16,773 nt of DNA from JAVBKA01 sp031546715 (GTDB lineage: Bacteria > Bacillota > Clostridia > Oscillospirales > UBA929), in NCBI GenBank assembly GCA_031546715.1, contig JAVBKA010000023.1, forward strand, positions 1-16,773, read 5' to 3'. Position 1 is the stretch's first letter, and the number at the start of each line of letters is the position of its first letter. A model generated the notes under the pieces. The model saw only the letters and a list, made by a program, of their open reading frames with translations. It was not told the DNA's origin and searched no databases. Below, in pieces: positions 1-7,247 of the stretch. The translations under genes were made by a program, and so were the position numbers.

Positions 1-703
1 CTACCATTGCTGACTTTGCACGAATCAGGGCTGGCTGGTCTGAGGACGCAACAACAAGAACGCTTCGTTTCAGTCCTTCCTCTTTGAGATCCTTCTGCAA
101 AAAGTCGTTGACCTCTCGTCCGCGCTCTCCGATAAGCGTAATTACATTGACATCACTTTTGGCATTTCGGGCAATCATGCCTAAAAGTGTTGATTTACCT
201 ACACCTGAGCCTGCAAAAATACCGATACGCTGTCCTCTTCCGCAGGTCAGCAGTCCATCTATAGCACGAACGCCAAGGGGCAGAATGTCCTTAATTCTCG
301 GTCTTGTTATAGGGTTTGGGGGTGAATTGTCCACAGGGGCGTAGTCCTGCGGAACTATTGGTGGGCCGCCGTCCATAGGACGACCTAAGCCGTCTAGCAC
401 TCGTCCCATATAGTTAAGACCGCAAGGGACTTTTAAGGTTTTGTTTGTGGACACAACTCTTGAGCCGGGTCCAACTCCTGCCATATCGCCGTAGGGCATC
501 AGCAAAACCTGCTTATCGTGGAAGCCAACAACCTCCGCCATTATGGTTCTATCCCCGTGAAGGGAATAAATGGTGCACATTTCTCCAATCTGCACGGCAG
601 GACCGTTTGCTTCTACTGTCAGACCTGCGATTTTTTGAACCTTGCCTGAAAACTTTAATGAGTCGGTATGTGTCAATCTCTGGCTAAGCGAATCAAAATC
701 CAT
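1..703 (-). CDS. fliI: Flagellar export ATPase FliI, N-terminal 234 residues (cut by window edge)
   Basis: ATPase of the flagellar type III export apparatus at the cytoplasmic base of the basal body; it helps unfold and deliver rod, hook and filament subunits. The visible part starts MDFDSLSQRL, has an F1-ATPase-like beta-barrel N-domain (about 18-85), a linker ending near LPLGVRAIDGLLTCGRGQRI (141-160), and a Walker A P-loop AGSGVGKST (164-172), followed by IGERGREVNDF (191-201) typical of FliI/YscN. The C-terminal half, with Walker B, lies outside the window. The ATG at 701-703 has an AGGAG six to seven bases upstream. It lies 57 bases after fliH, its stator partner, in the same operon. The gene is open to the window edge with no frame break, so I treat it as intact but partial. 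Confidence 0.97.
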   Translation of the reverse strand, partial: MDFDSLSQRLTHTDSLKFSGKVQKIAGLTVEANGPAVQIGEMCTIYSLHGDRTIMAEVVGFHDKQVLLMPYGDMAGVGPGSRVVSTNKTLKVPCGLNYMGRVLDGLGRPMDGGPPIVPQDYAPVDNSPPNPITRPRIKDILPLGVRAIDGLLTCGRGQRIGIFAGSGVGKSTLLGMIARNAKSDVNVITLIGERGREVNDFLQKDLKEEGLKRSVLVVASSDQPALIRAKSAMV

Positions 704-760
704 GTCTTCTCCTGTAATGCGTATTCACTTGGCAATGTTTTGGGGTGTTTAAGTTTGGAA

Positions 761-1579
761 TTAATCTTCCATGCCAAGATTTTGCGCAATTTGTTCGAGC
801 TGGGCACTGACACTGGCATCTATCATTCCGCTATCAGTGTCAATAAGTACACCGTAGTTCTCTACCATTTGGTCAACCACGATTTCGGCGTCAATGTTGC
901 CGTTTTCGGTGCTGATGGTTTGTCTGTCCTTGTTTTTAAAAACCTTGGTGTATTGCTCGGCATTTACCATAAGTGTAACAGATTTCTCTGATTTAATACG
1001 TGATAAAGCATGAGACAGAATTGACATGTATGTTTCATTGTCCGATTCCAGCTCATGGTGAAGAATTTTTGCGGCTATTTCAAGGGACAGCTTATATACT
1101 TTAGGCTCTAAGTCAGCAATCAGGGCTTGTTTTTCGCTCTCTGCGCTGTCTTTAATTTTTTTCGCATCTTCTTTAGCTTTTTTCAATAATTTTTCTGCTT
1201 CTGCCTTGGCTTTTGCCTCACCGTCGTTAAAACCTTGGTTAAAAGCCTCGCCTCTGATAGCTTCTGCTTCGGCTTCTGCCGCTGCCACAATTTGCTCTGC
1301 CTCTTGTCTGCCTTCGCTGAGCAGCATCGAAACTTCTTCCTCCGCCGCCTTTACTAGCTCGTCATATGCTTCACGAAAATCTTCGGCTGGGTTTTCGCTT
1401 TGGTCTGGCTTTTGGTTGCGCTGATGTACTGCAAAGTCCTCAAACTCCCCCTCTGACCCCGAATCATCGAGGTCAGAGCGGTAGGATGTTTTTTTAAGTG
1501 TTTCCTCAGTGTCTTTTTTCTTTTGCTTTTCGTCTTCGTCTACAAATCGAGCCAATGAGGCTTTAATAATCTTAGACAA
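761..1579 (-). CDS. fliH: Flagellar export ATPase stator FliH
   Basis: Peripheral-stalk protein that binds FliI and links it to the C-ring; family of FliH and V-ATPase subunit E. The 272-residue product has a charged N-terminus (1-65), a long Ala/Glu/Lys-rich coiled coil (about 70-155, with repeated AEAEAEA and KAKAEAEK segments and an FNQGFNDGEA turn), and a conserved C-terminal domain ending QLEQIAQNLGMED. The start is a TTG, supported by a GGAGG nine bases upstream inside the end of fliG; no closer ATG exists. It overlaps fliG by 8 bases, so translation is probably coupled. Identification rests on the FliH-like coiled coil plus its exact place between fliG and fliI. Confidence 0.93.
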   Translation of the reverse strand: MSKIIKASLARFVDEDEKQKKKDTEETLKKTSYRSDLDDSGSEGEFEDFAVHQRNQKPDQSENPAEDFREAYDELVKAAEEEVSMLLSEGRQEAEQIVAAAEAEAEAIRGEAFNQGFNDGEAKAKAEAEKLLKKAKEDAKKIKDSAESEKQALIADLEPKVYKLSLEIAAKILHHELESDNETYMSILSHALSRIKSEKSVTLMVNAEQYTKVFKNKDRQTISTENGNIDAEIVVDQMVENYGVLIDTDSGMIDASVSAQLEQIAQNLGMED

Positions 1580-2582
1580 CTATCTCGTCCTCCGAACCAC
1601 GGGAAATAATGATTTCTCCAGCATCTTGTAGCTTACGGATAACATTAACAATTTTCTGCTGTGCTTCTTCAACGTCTTTAACACGAACCGGACCCATGAA
1701 CTCCATGTCGTCCTTAATCATCTCAGCTTGACGCTTAGACATATTATCAAAGATAAGGTCTTTAAGCTCTTGAGTGACGTTTTTCATAGCAATTGTAAGG
1801 TCTGCGGCTTCAACGTCTCTAAGAACACGCTGAATTGAACGCTTGTCGAGCTTAACCACGTCTTCAAAGACGAACATTTTACGACGGATTTCGTCAACAA
1901 GGTCGCTATGCTCAATTTCAAGCTCTTCAAGAACTCTACGCTCAGTTCCACGGTCAGCGGCGTTAAGGATTTCAACGATGTTTTCAATACCACCGACAAT
2001 TGTAAAGTCGTCTGAACCAAGAGAAGAAAGCTTTTTGTCCATAATACGCTCAATTTCTCGGACATATTCAGGGCTTGTGCGGTCCATTGTGGATATACGT
2101 GCAACAACTTCAGTCTGCTTTTCAGGGGGGAGCTTTGAAAGAATTGCGGCAGACATGGGCGGTTCAAGATAGGCAAGAATTAATGCGATTGTTTGGGGAT
2201 GCTCATTTTGAACAAAGTTAAGAATCTGGTTAGGGTCTGATTTACGGGCAAAGTCGAAGGGGCGAACCTGCAACGATGAGGTCAAGCGGGAAATAAGCTG
2301 CATTGCACGTTCAGGACCGATAGCGCGCTCAAGAACGTCTCGAGCGTAGTCGATACCGCCCTCGGTAATAAAGTTTTGAGCGAGGCATTCTTCGTAAAAC
2401 TCGTTGATAATGGATTCCTTCATGGTTTGGTCAACACGGCGGACATTTGTTATATCAAGTGTTAATTGTTCAATTTCTTCGTCTTTAAGGTACTTAAATA
2501 TCTTAGCAGAGTAATCTCTGCCTAATGCTACGAATAGTATAGCGGCTTTTTCTCGACCGGATAGCTGAATTGAACTAGCCAA
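1572..2582 (-). CDS. fliG: Flagellar motor switch protein FliG
   Basis: Rotor protein of the C-ring: its N-domain binds the FliF tail in the MS ring, its middle domain binds FliM, and its C-domain contacts the MotA stator. The 336-residue length is normal. Visible marks are LSGREKAAILFVALG near the N-terminus (8-22), the EHPQ motif (127-130) of the middle domain, the VGGIENIVEIL hinge (197-207), and the C-domain MFVFEDVVKLD (236-246) with the charged torque helix LDKRSIQRVLRDVE (245-258). The start is TTG, eight bases after a very strong AGGAGGAGG. A 134-base gap with a long RNA hairpin separates it from fliF, and it overlaps fliH downstream. Confidence 0.98.
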   Translation of the reverse strand: MASSIQLSGREKAAILFVALGRDYSAKIFKYLKDEEIEQLTLDITNVRRVDQTMKESIINEFYEECLAQNFITEGGIDYARDVLERAIGPERAMQLISRLTSSLQVRPFDFARKSDPNQILNFVQNEHPQTIALILAYLEPPMSAAILSKLPPEKQTEVVARISTMDRTSPEYVREIERIMDKKLSSLGSDDFTIVGGIENIVEILNAADRGTERRVLEELEIEHSDLVDEIRRKMFVFEDVVKLDKRSIQRVLRDVEAADLTIAMKNVTQELKDLIFDNMSKRQAEMIKDDMEFMGPVRVKDVEEAQQKIVNVIRKLQDAGEIIISRGSEDEIVV

Positions 2583-2629
2583 ATATATATCCTCCTCCTA
2601 AAAATATAGCTTAGCACTATCACGCTCCC

Positions 2630-2706
2630 TTAACCCTGTCGCTCCTGCATCCAGCAACGCCATAAAAGGCATTGCTGAATGCTTGCGCTTTTCACTATCG
2701 GGTTAA
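2630..2706 (-). ncRNA. Intercistronic RNA stem-loop between fliF and fliG
   Basis: Read on the minus strand, 2682-2668 pairs with 2661-2647 over 15 positions around a six-base loop (TTTTAT). Two of the pairs are U-G wobbles that only work in the minus-strand RNA. An outer TTAACCC/GGGTTAA pair (2700-2706 with 2630-2636) encloses it. There is no U-run after the stem, so it does not look like a simple terminator. A role in mRNA processing, stability or tuning fliF relative to fliG is inference. Confidence 0.6.
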
Positions 2707-2716
2707 TCCGTGCTTA

Positions 2717-4312
2717 CTAAAAATAACGTCTACCTTCATCTTCGTTAAGCCAGTTGCGAAGCAGCTCAGCAACAGCACTTGGATTTTTCTCTATAAAATC
2801 TTCAACTCTTGTAAGAGCCTGAGATTTAACTGTTTCGCCAATAGCATTGAGGTTTTCAAGCTCGTCGCGGATTTCATCAATTTCAGAAATCTTTTTAAGC
2901 GCAACATCTTCTGTTTCGGCTTTTTTGTTAAGAATCTGGAATGTCTTTAAGACAATAACAATGACACATGCTGCAATTAAAGCGTAGATTACGATGATTT
3001 TAATCATTTCTAACAGTTCTTTAGTCTTTGCTTCTTTTGCTAACTTATCAAATTCTGCTTTTTCAGCTTCTGCACCTTTGAAATCCATGTATGTAATGGA
3101 AATATCTGAATAATCTTCTGCACGTAATCCGATTGCTCCGCCGATTGTGCTTTGCAATGCTTCTGTCATAGCCTTGGTGTTTTCATATACAAGTTGATTT
3201 ACCGCTAAAGAAAATGTTAATTTTTTACGTGTGCCTTTTGCACGGGTGATTTGCTTTGTAATCTCAGTTACCAAGTAATTAACAGTCTCGGTGTCCTTGA
3301 TATAATTAGAGGCTGCTTCAGAGTCAACCTCGTCGTAAGTATCGCCACCGCCGTTTTCGTCTTCGCCAGGCTCGCCTGCGGGAACTTTGCCGCCGTTTGC
3401 TTCTTCGTGGATTGTTTGTCTTGACTGTAAAATACCGTTTTCGTCAACAACCGGCTCAACAATATTTTGAACCTCTGAAACGCTGTCAAAATCAAGCTCA
3501 ACGTCACATGCGATTTTAAAGTTTTCTTCGCCTAAGACATCGCGTAATAGGTTTGATACAGGAGTAAGTAAGTCGCTTTCGTAACGAAGCTCGAATTCAT
3601 AGCTATCTTTAAGTGAACCGTAAATATCTTCATAGTTAGGGTTTAAAACTGTTCCTTCGCTTGCCACTGTAATGTTTGCAGGGACTAATCCTACAACTGC
3701 GGTAGCCACAGCAGCACCTACTGCGTCGGCAAATTCACGGTCGGCGGCTTCGCCGTCTTTCATTGTCAGGTAGACAGACGCGGTAACAGGTTGTGCGTTT
3801 GCTTTATAAATTGAAGCCTTTTGCTGAGGAATTGCAAGCAAAACTCTAGCGGTTTTGATTCCGGGGAAGGCCAGTCTCAGGTTGGCTGCAATGTCAGACT
3901 GCAACTGAAATTTTTCGTATGCGTTCTTTTCAAACTGTGTAGCAGTAAGACCTTGCGCTTTAGCAAAAAGTTCGTAGCTAATCCCCGTTGAAGGTATATT
4001 TCCGGCAGCGAGTAATTGTGCTGCAACTGCTCTATTTTTTTCAGGAACTAAAACTGTTGCTCCGTTATCTGTTGTTTGGTACGAAATTTGATTTGCCGCC
4101 AAAGCGGTCGTGACTTCTGTTGAGCTTGTATCGTCTAGGTCACCGATAAGGTTAACCCATTTTGTTCTGGTGAGAAGAACAACTGCGATTACGATAACTG
4201 CCATTGCAACTCCGGTGATGACAAAAAAGCGGTTGCGGTCACGCTTTTCAGTACGCTCCCAGATGTCAACGATCCATTGACGCAACCGCTTGAAAAGTTC
4301 AAGAAAATTCAA
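2717..4312 (-). CDS. fliF: Flagellar MS-ring protein FliF
   Basis: Integral membrane protein that assembles the MS ring, the first structure of the basal body, housing the export gate and carrying FliG. The 531-residue product has a first membrane helix at about 28-48 (FFVITGVAMAVIVIAVVLL), a periplasmic-side YscJ/FliF ring domain with the typical DGATVLVPEKNRAVAAQLLA segment (about 62-82), a charged Gly/Glu-rich linker (PGEDENGGGD), a second membrane helix near 436-455, and a cytoplasmic FliG-binding tail ending LLRNWLNEDEGRRYF. The start is TTG with AGAGGAGG upstream. It is separated from fliE by 305 bases that contain a promoter candidate, unusual for this operon. Confidence 0.97.
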   Translation of the reverse strand: MNFLELFKRLRQWIVDIWERTEKRDRNRFFVITGVAMAVIVIAVVLLTRTKWVNLIGDLDDTSSTEVTTALAANQISYQTTDNGATVLVPEKNRAVAAQLLAAGNIPSTGISYELFAKAQGLTATQFEKNAYEKFQLQSDIAANLRLAFPGIKTARVLLAIPQQKASIYKANAQPVTASVYLTMKDGEAADREFADAVGAAVATAVVGLVPANITVASEGTVLNPNYEDIYGSLKDSYEFELRYESDLLTPVSNLLRDVLGEENFKIACDVELDFDSVSEVQNIVEPVVDENGILQSRQTIHEEANGGKVPAGEPGEDENGGGDTYDEVDSEAASNYIKDTETVNYLVTEITKQITRAKGTRKKLTFSLAVNQLVYENTKAMTEALQSTIGGAIGLRAEDYSDISITYMDFKGAEAEKAEFDKLAKEAKTKELLEMIKIIVIYALIAACVIVIVLKTFQILNKKAETEDVALKKISEIDEIRDELENLNAIGETVKSQALTRVEDFIEKNPSAVAELLRNWLNEDEGRRYF

Positions 4313-4371
4313 TATAATCCTCCTCTAAACACACGCCACACTTCTAACATACATCTCTTTGCTGTATCTAT

Positions 4372-4401
4372 ATTGTACAGCATTTTATATAACTTTGTAA
4401 A
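4372..4401 (-). promoter_or_regulatory. Candidate sigma-A promoter upstream of fliF, with overlapping dyad
   Basis: On the minus strand a TTTACA (4396-4401) and a TACAAT (4372-4377) are 18 bases apart, about 60 bases before the fliF start. A perfect 6-bp inverted repeat, GTAAAC-N8-GTTTAC (4397-4416), overlaps the -35 box and could be an operator. This suggests fliF and downstream genes can be transcribed separately from flgB-flgC-fliE. Only sequence match supports it. Confidence 0.45.
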
Positions 4402-4534
4402 CACCAACTTGTTTACATTAAATCTAATTAGTTTTTTATTTGTAATTTTTTGAGCTAATAAAGCTCTCACCGTGACATATGCATCCATTGATTGTCGTTT
4501 TTTCGTTATTTCCCAAGAATCTAATGGGAGGGGG

Positions 4535-4595
4535 GTTAGTAAAAATAAGAGGAATTTTTTCACTAACAAGATAAAATATGCAAGCAAATTTTATC
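4535..4595 (-). other. Two stem-loops in the fliE-fliF gap
   Basis: The gap between fliE and fliF (4313-4617) has no convincing gene. Just after fliE lies GATAAAAT/ATTTTATC (4570-4577 with 4588-4595), whose loop can pair further as TGC/GCA. Next is an imperfect hairpin with GTTAGT and ACTAAC ends (4535-4540 with 4562-4567) and A/T-run arms. Neither is followed by a clean U-run on the minus strand, so partial termination, pausing or RNA processing are all possible. A G-rich run (GGGAGGGGGG, plus strand) follows at about 4526-4535. Confidence 0.4.
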
Positions 4596-4617
4596 TACAG
4601 GGTTAATGCGTGCAAAC

Positions 4618-4953
4618 TTAGATTTGCATTCTCATGACTTCTTGATATGCTTCAACCATGCGGTCACGGATTTGTACTGTTAGGTTTAGCATAATATCGG
4701 CTTTTTCAGATGCAATGGTGAGGGAATGCAAGTCCTGTGTTTCGCCCACCATCAGTCCAAGGTTTGCTTCTTTCGCTCCTGCATCTGACGAAACCGTATT
4801 GGTCATAGCGTCTGACAGTAAATTTGCAAAGCTGTTTCCTTGGCTGGGCTGCTGAGTTACAACCGGTGAGGCATCTTCAATAGAACCGGCGGTTGTAATG
4901 TTGGGGATTATACGATAATTGTTTGAAATATACGGATTTGAAAAATTAACCAT
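4618..4953 (-). CDS. fliE: Flagellar hook-basal body protein FliE
   Basis: Small export substrate that joins the MS ring to the proximal rod and is the first rod-side subunit assembled. The 111-residue length is typical. The C-terminal half holds the conserved FliE pattern: QGNSFANLLSDAM (39-51), then DLHSLTIASEKADIMLNLTV and QIRDRMVEAYQEVMRMQI at the very end. The ATG at 4951-4953 follows an AGGAAGG. It begins 6 bases after the flgC stop, so its ribosome binding site lies inside the end of flgC, suggesting coupled translation. The N-terminus is variable, as in the family. Confidence 0.95.
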   Translation of the reverse strand: MVNFSNPYISNNYRIIPNITTAGSIEDASPVVTQQPSQGNSFANLLSDAMTNTVSSDAGAKEANLGLMVGETQDLHSLTIASEKADIMLNLTVQIRDRMVEAYQEVMRMQI

Positions 4954-4959
4954 CTGTTA

Positions 4960-5400
4960 TTACCTTCCTATTTCCAATGCTTTCATAGCGATATTTTTAA
5001 AGTTGTTTAAAACGGTGATGTTTGCTTCATATGAGCGTGACGCTGAAATCATGTCAACCATTTCCTTCTCGGCGTCAACGTTTGGATACTCAACATATCC
5101 TTCGTCGTTGGCGTCGGGATGCTCTGGGTCATAAACCAGCTTTAAGGGGCTTTGGTCTTCGCCCATGTCCACGGCTCGAACACCTGCGCCACCGACTCTG
5201 TCCTGAGAAACCTTCAGCCAGTCAGAAAACATGTATGGCTGGTTTTTCTCTTCAAAGACGACGACTTTTCTGCGGTACGGAGTGCCGTCCTCAGTGCGGG
5301 TAGTTGTTGCGTTTGCAATGTTTTCGCCGATAACGTCCATACGATATCTCTGTGCAGTCAATGCAGAAGCAGATATCTCCATGCTACGAAAAATGTTCAT
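4960..5400 (-). CDS. flgC: Flagellar proximal rod protein FlgC
   Basis: Proximal rod subunit exported through the flagellar type III apparatus. The 146-residue product carries the two family ends: N-terminal MNIFRSMEISASALTAQRYR followed by DVIGENIANATTTRTEDGTP (22-41), and the C-terminal coiled-coil region NVDAEKEMVDMISASRSYEA and NFKNIAMKALEIGR that packs in the rod. The ATG at 5398-5400 has AAGGAG seven bases upstream, overlapping the flgB stop codon. It sits between flgB and fliE with gaps of 11 and 6 bases. Confidence 0.98.
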   Translation of the reverse strand: MNIFRSMEISASALTAQRYRMDVIGENIANATTTRTEDGTPYRRKVVVFEEKNQPYMFSDWLKVSQDRVGGAGVRAVDMGEDQSPLKLVYDPEHPDANDEGYVEYPNVDAEKEMVDMISASRSYEANITVLNNFKNIAMKALEIGR

Positions 5401-5411
5401 TATGTATCTCC

Positions 5412-5819
5412 TTATCTGCCTGTAACTGCAAGCTTTAATCTTGCAAGCTCGCTGTTGACTTGTCCGACCAGTGCATTGTACTGAATAGTGTTTTCGCTAA
5501 GCTCAACCATTTCTTGGTCAATGTCAACATTGTTGCCGTCCATTCTCATGGTGTGCCAGTTTTCAGTAACCAGTACCGGATTAACCTCTAGGGGGTCTGA
5601 TGTGTTGATTGCAATATGTCCCGGCTTTGGTTTGGTTGTATTAGGTCTGCCGCTGTCCTCAATTGCTTGTCGGAACAGCGATTCAAACTCTAGGTGCTTT
5701 GACTTATAGTCAGGCGTGTCGGCATTGGCGATGTTTTGAGCGATAACCTCTTGCCGCATCCATGTTGCGTCCAAGCTTTTTTGCAACAGGTTCACGTGAT
5801 TAAACATTTTGCTGAACAT
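5412..5819 (-). CDS. flgB: Flagellar basal-body rod protein FlgB
   Basis: Proximal rod subunit, normally the most membrane-near of the rod proteins. The 135-residue product has the family signature RQEVIAQNIANADTPDYKSK (22-41) and a C-terminal helix NVDIDQEMVELSENTIQYNA that mirrors FlgC. The ATG at 5817-5819 follows AAAGGAG; a second in-frame ATG four codons in is less well placed. It is the first gene of the flgB-to-fliI run, with a sigma-D-like promoter about 90 bases upstream. Confidence 0.98.
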   Translation of the reverse strand: MFSKMFNHVNLLQKSLDATWMRQEVIAQNIANADTPDYKSKHLEFESLFRQAIEDSGRPNTTKPKPGHIAINTSDPLEVNPVLVTENWHTMRMDGNNVDIDQEMVELSENTIQYNALVGQVNSELARLKLAVTGR

Positions 5820-5910
5820 TTTAAGTCTCCTTTAACATTAAAAAAAGATGGTTCATAAAATCCCCTAGCATCCTGCTAAAAAATCCTGTCCATCCTTGAC
5901 CAATACTATT

Positions 5911-5937
5911 ATATCGTGATTATTCATAAAAGCTTTA
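5911..5937 (-). promoter_or_regulatory. Sigma-28/SigD-like promoter before flgB
   Basis: On the minus strand TAAA (5934-5937) is followed after 15 bases by CACGATAT (5911-5918). The SigD consensus is TAAA-N15-GCCGATAT, so 10 of 12 specified bases match. A TATAAT overlaps the downstream part, so a sigma-A -10 is also possible but lacks a good -35. Placement about 90 bases before flgB fits a motility operon promoter. Confidence 0.55.
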
Positions 5938-5969
5938 ATATTAATTTTTGGCAATTAATTTTGACTTTT

Positions 5970-6713
5970 TTAAGCCTTTGCTTCAGCGGCATATCTCAAA
6001 ATCCGTTCGATATATGACTGTGTTGAAGTTGGCAAAAGCGACATTTGAGAATCGTCAGTGGTTAAGTCCGTAACGCCACGCCTTGAGACGCTTCCCGGAC
6101 CGCAGTTGTACTTTGCGAGGGCGAGCTTAATGTCGCCATCGGAACTGTTTAGCATATTTGAAAGGTAGCGGACACCGCCGTCAATGTTTTGTTCGGGGTC
6201 GTAGGCGTTGATAACACCAAGACCAGCCGCCGTGCCGGGCATGAGCTGCATAAGTCCCATTGCGCCAACCTTTGAGGTAGCGTTGGGATTAAAACCCGAT
6301 TCAGCATATATAACTGACTTAATCAGTACAGGGTCCATGCCGTATTTCTCGCAGGCATTGTTTATAATGTCGTCAAATTGGGAGTTGTTGAGTCTTGTAG
6401 AATTAGGGGTTATGGGGTTGGCGGAGTTAGTAACTATATGTGCAGGCACGGTTTTTGAGCCAATGCCTGAGTTATCTGTCGTAATATCAACGGTCTTTTC
6501 CGCTTCAGAGGCTTCGGCTGCAACGTAATTATCCTTAGCAACGGATTTCGTTGTATTGTCTGACGTATAGACATTAAAGAAGTCAGAGCTGAGGTTATCT
6601 GCTAGTTTACTTGCAAAGCTTAGACCTGTTGAAGAAGATATATCAGATAATCTTGTTTGAACACTGCCGATTGATGTTTGTATTCTTGAAGCTATTAGCT
6701 GACGTACGTCCAA
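5970..6713 (-). CDS. SLT-type lytic murein transglycosylase, flagellar-cluster type
   Basis: Peptidoglycan-cleaving enzyme of the soluble lytic transglycosylase (lysozyme-like) family; beside the rod genes its likely job is opening the wall for rod passage. I place the start at the TTG at 6711-6713, nine bases after AAGGAG, giving 247 residues. A longer in-frame reading to 6848 would run through the sigma-A promoter. Residues 1-110 are low-complexity Ser/Thr/Asn-rich; the SLT domain (about 113-247) shows YAESGFNPNA with catalytic Glu138, GAMGLMQLMPGTAAGLGV, and ALAKYNCGPG. No signal peptide is visible from this start, so export by the flagellar apparatus (as for FlgJ-like enzymes) is an inference. 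It lies 150 bases upstream of flgB, in the same direction. Confidence 0.88.
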   Translation of the reverse strand: MDVRQLIASRIQTSIGSVQTRLSDISSSTGLSFASKLADNLSSDFFNVYTSDNTTKSVAKDNYVAAEASEAEKTVDITTDNSGIGSKTVPAHIVTNSANPITPNSTRLNNSQFDDIINNACEKYGMDPVLIKSVIYAESGFNPNATSKVGAMGLMQLMPGTAAGLGVINAYDPEQNIDGGVRYLSNMLNSSDGDIKLALAKYNCGPGSVSRRGVTDLTTDDSQMSLLPTSTQSYIERILRYAAEAKA

Positions 6714-6741
6714 TACATCGTTCTCCTTTATATTAAAGTGT

Positions 6742-6751
6742 GGGGGGGGGG
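6742..6751. repeat. Poly-G/poly-C tract (10 bases) in the transglycosylase leader
   Basis: Ten consecutive G on the plus strand, which is C10 in the mRNA of the transglycosylase gene, between its promoter and its ribosome binding site. Next to it CTTTA-ATA-TAAAG (6726-6738, minus strand) can pair part of the Shine-Dalgarno sequence. Homopolymers of this length are prone to slippage. Confidence 0.8.
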
Positions 6752-6792
6752 TTGGTTGGTTGTTGTTTGTGATTTGGTTGCTGACGAAATAT

Positions 6793-6821
6793 AGTATAAC
6801 ACGGGTGATTTGAATCGTCAA
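6793..6821 (-). promoter_or_regulatory. Sigma-A promoter for the lytic transglycosylase gene
   Basis: Minus strand TTGACG (6816-6821), 17-base spacer, TATACT (6793-6798). Each hexamer differs from consensus at one position. It would give a leader of about 70 bases containing the C10 tract, and it supports the downstream TTG start over the longer reading frame. Confidence 0.7.
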
Positions 6822-6849
6822 TAACTCAAATGTTATGTGTTTTCTCAAC

Positions 6850-7079
6850 TATTGTTAAGGAAGGGATTCTCAAAAATGAGGTAAAATAAGAATGTTTTGG
6901 TACTTGGAGCAACGGTATGTATATTTTTACAGGTTTAAACTGCTGTAATTGTGTAGTTTTGACAATTTTAGAGTAAATATGATTAAAATGTTACTTGAGT
7001 AACTAATGGTCGTTTTGTCAAATATTATAAAATAATCTAAAATATCCCAAACTTTATGTAAAAAACAGCGAAAGTTTTG
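6850..7079. other. AT-rich spacer upstream of the transglycosylase promoter
   Basis: No coding frame is supported. It contains a palindrome GTTACT-TG-AGTAAC (6990-7003) flanked by inverted TTGACAA (about 6959) and TTTGTCAA (about 7015) motifs, which could be a protein-binding site or simple AT-rich symmetry. Confidence 0.35.
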
Positions 7080-7180
7080 CATGAGCTTTTTCAAAAGCTC
7101 ATGGTTTTAAAAGGCAACGCCTTTTATCGAGCCTCTCAAGGCTCGAAACTCTAACTTTTCGCCGAAGCGAACCAAAAAGT
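7080..7180. repeat. Array of four consecutive hairpins
   Basis: Four different inverted repeats lie end to end: CATGAGCTTTT/AAAAGCTCATG (7080-7103), TAAAAGGC/GCCTTTTA (7108-7126), TCGAGCC/GGCTCGA (7127-7146), and TTCGC/GCGAA (7158-7171) nested in ACTTTT/AAAAGT (7154-7180). It abuts the repeat patchwork and probably forms its left edge. Confidence 0.65.
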
Positions 7181-7244
7181 CGTAAGAAGAAACGCAACAT
7201 AGCGTAGGGTTGTTGCGCACGCTCCTTGGGGTTGCTGTACGTGG
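7170..7244 (+). repeat. Dispersed repeat module A, copy 1
   Basis: About 75 bases beginning AACCAAAAAGTCG and containing GTTGTTGCGCACG. The same module, slightly diverged, is found at 16361-16427, also followed by the GGGCGAAC hairpin module. The two copies are over 9 kb apart, so this is a dispersed element. Confidence 0.7.
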
Positions 7245-7247
7245 ACA

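Noticed and set aside
84..344. Plus-strand frame opposite fliI, and similar frames opposite flagellar genes
   Set aside because: They are antisense shadows of well-supported genes with no ribosome sites or family features.
4309..4587. 92-codon open frame between fliE and fliF, minus strand
   Set aside because: No ribosome site, no recognisable family, and it spans hairpins and a promoter candidate. Its overlap with the fliF start is probably chance.
6714..6848. Longer N-terminus for the transglycosylase with a hydrophobic segment
   Set aside because: It would have to be transcribed from upstream of a near-consensus promoter, crosses the C10 tract, and has no good ribosome site.
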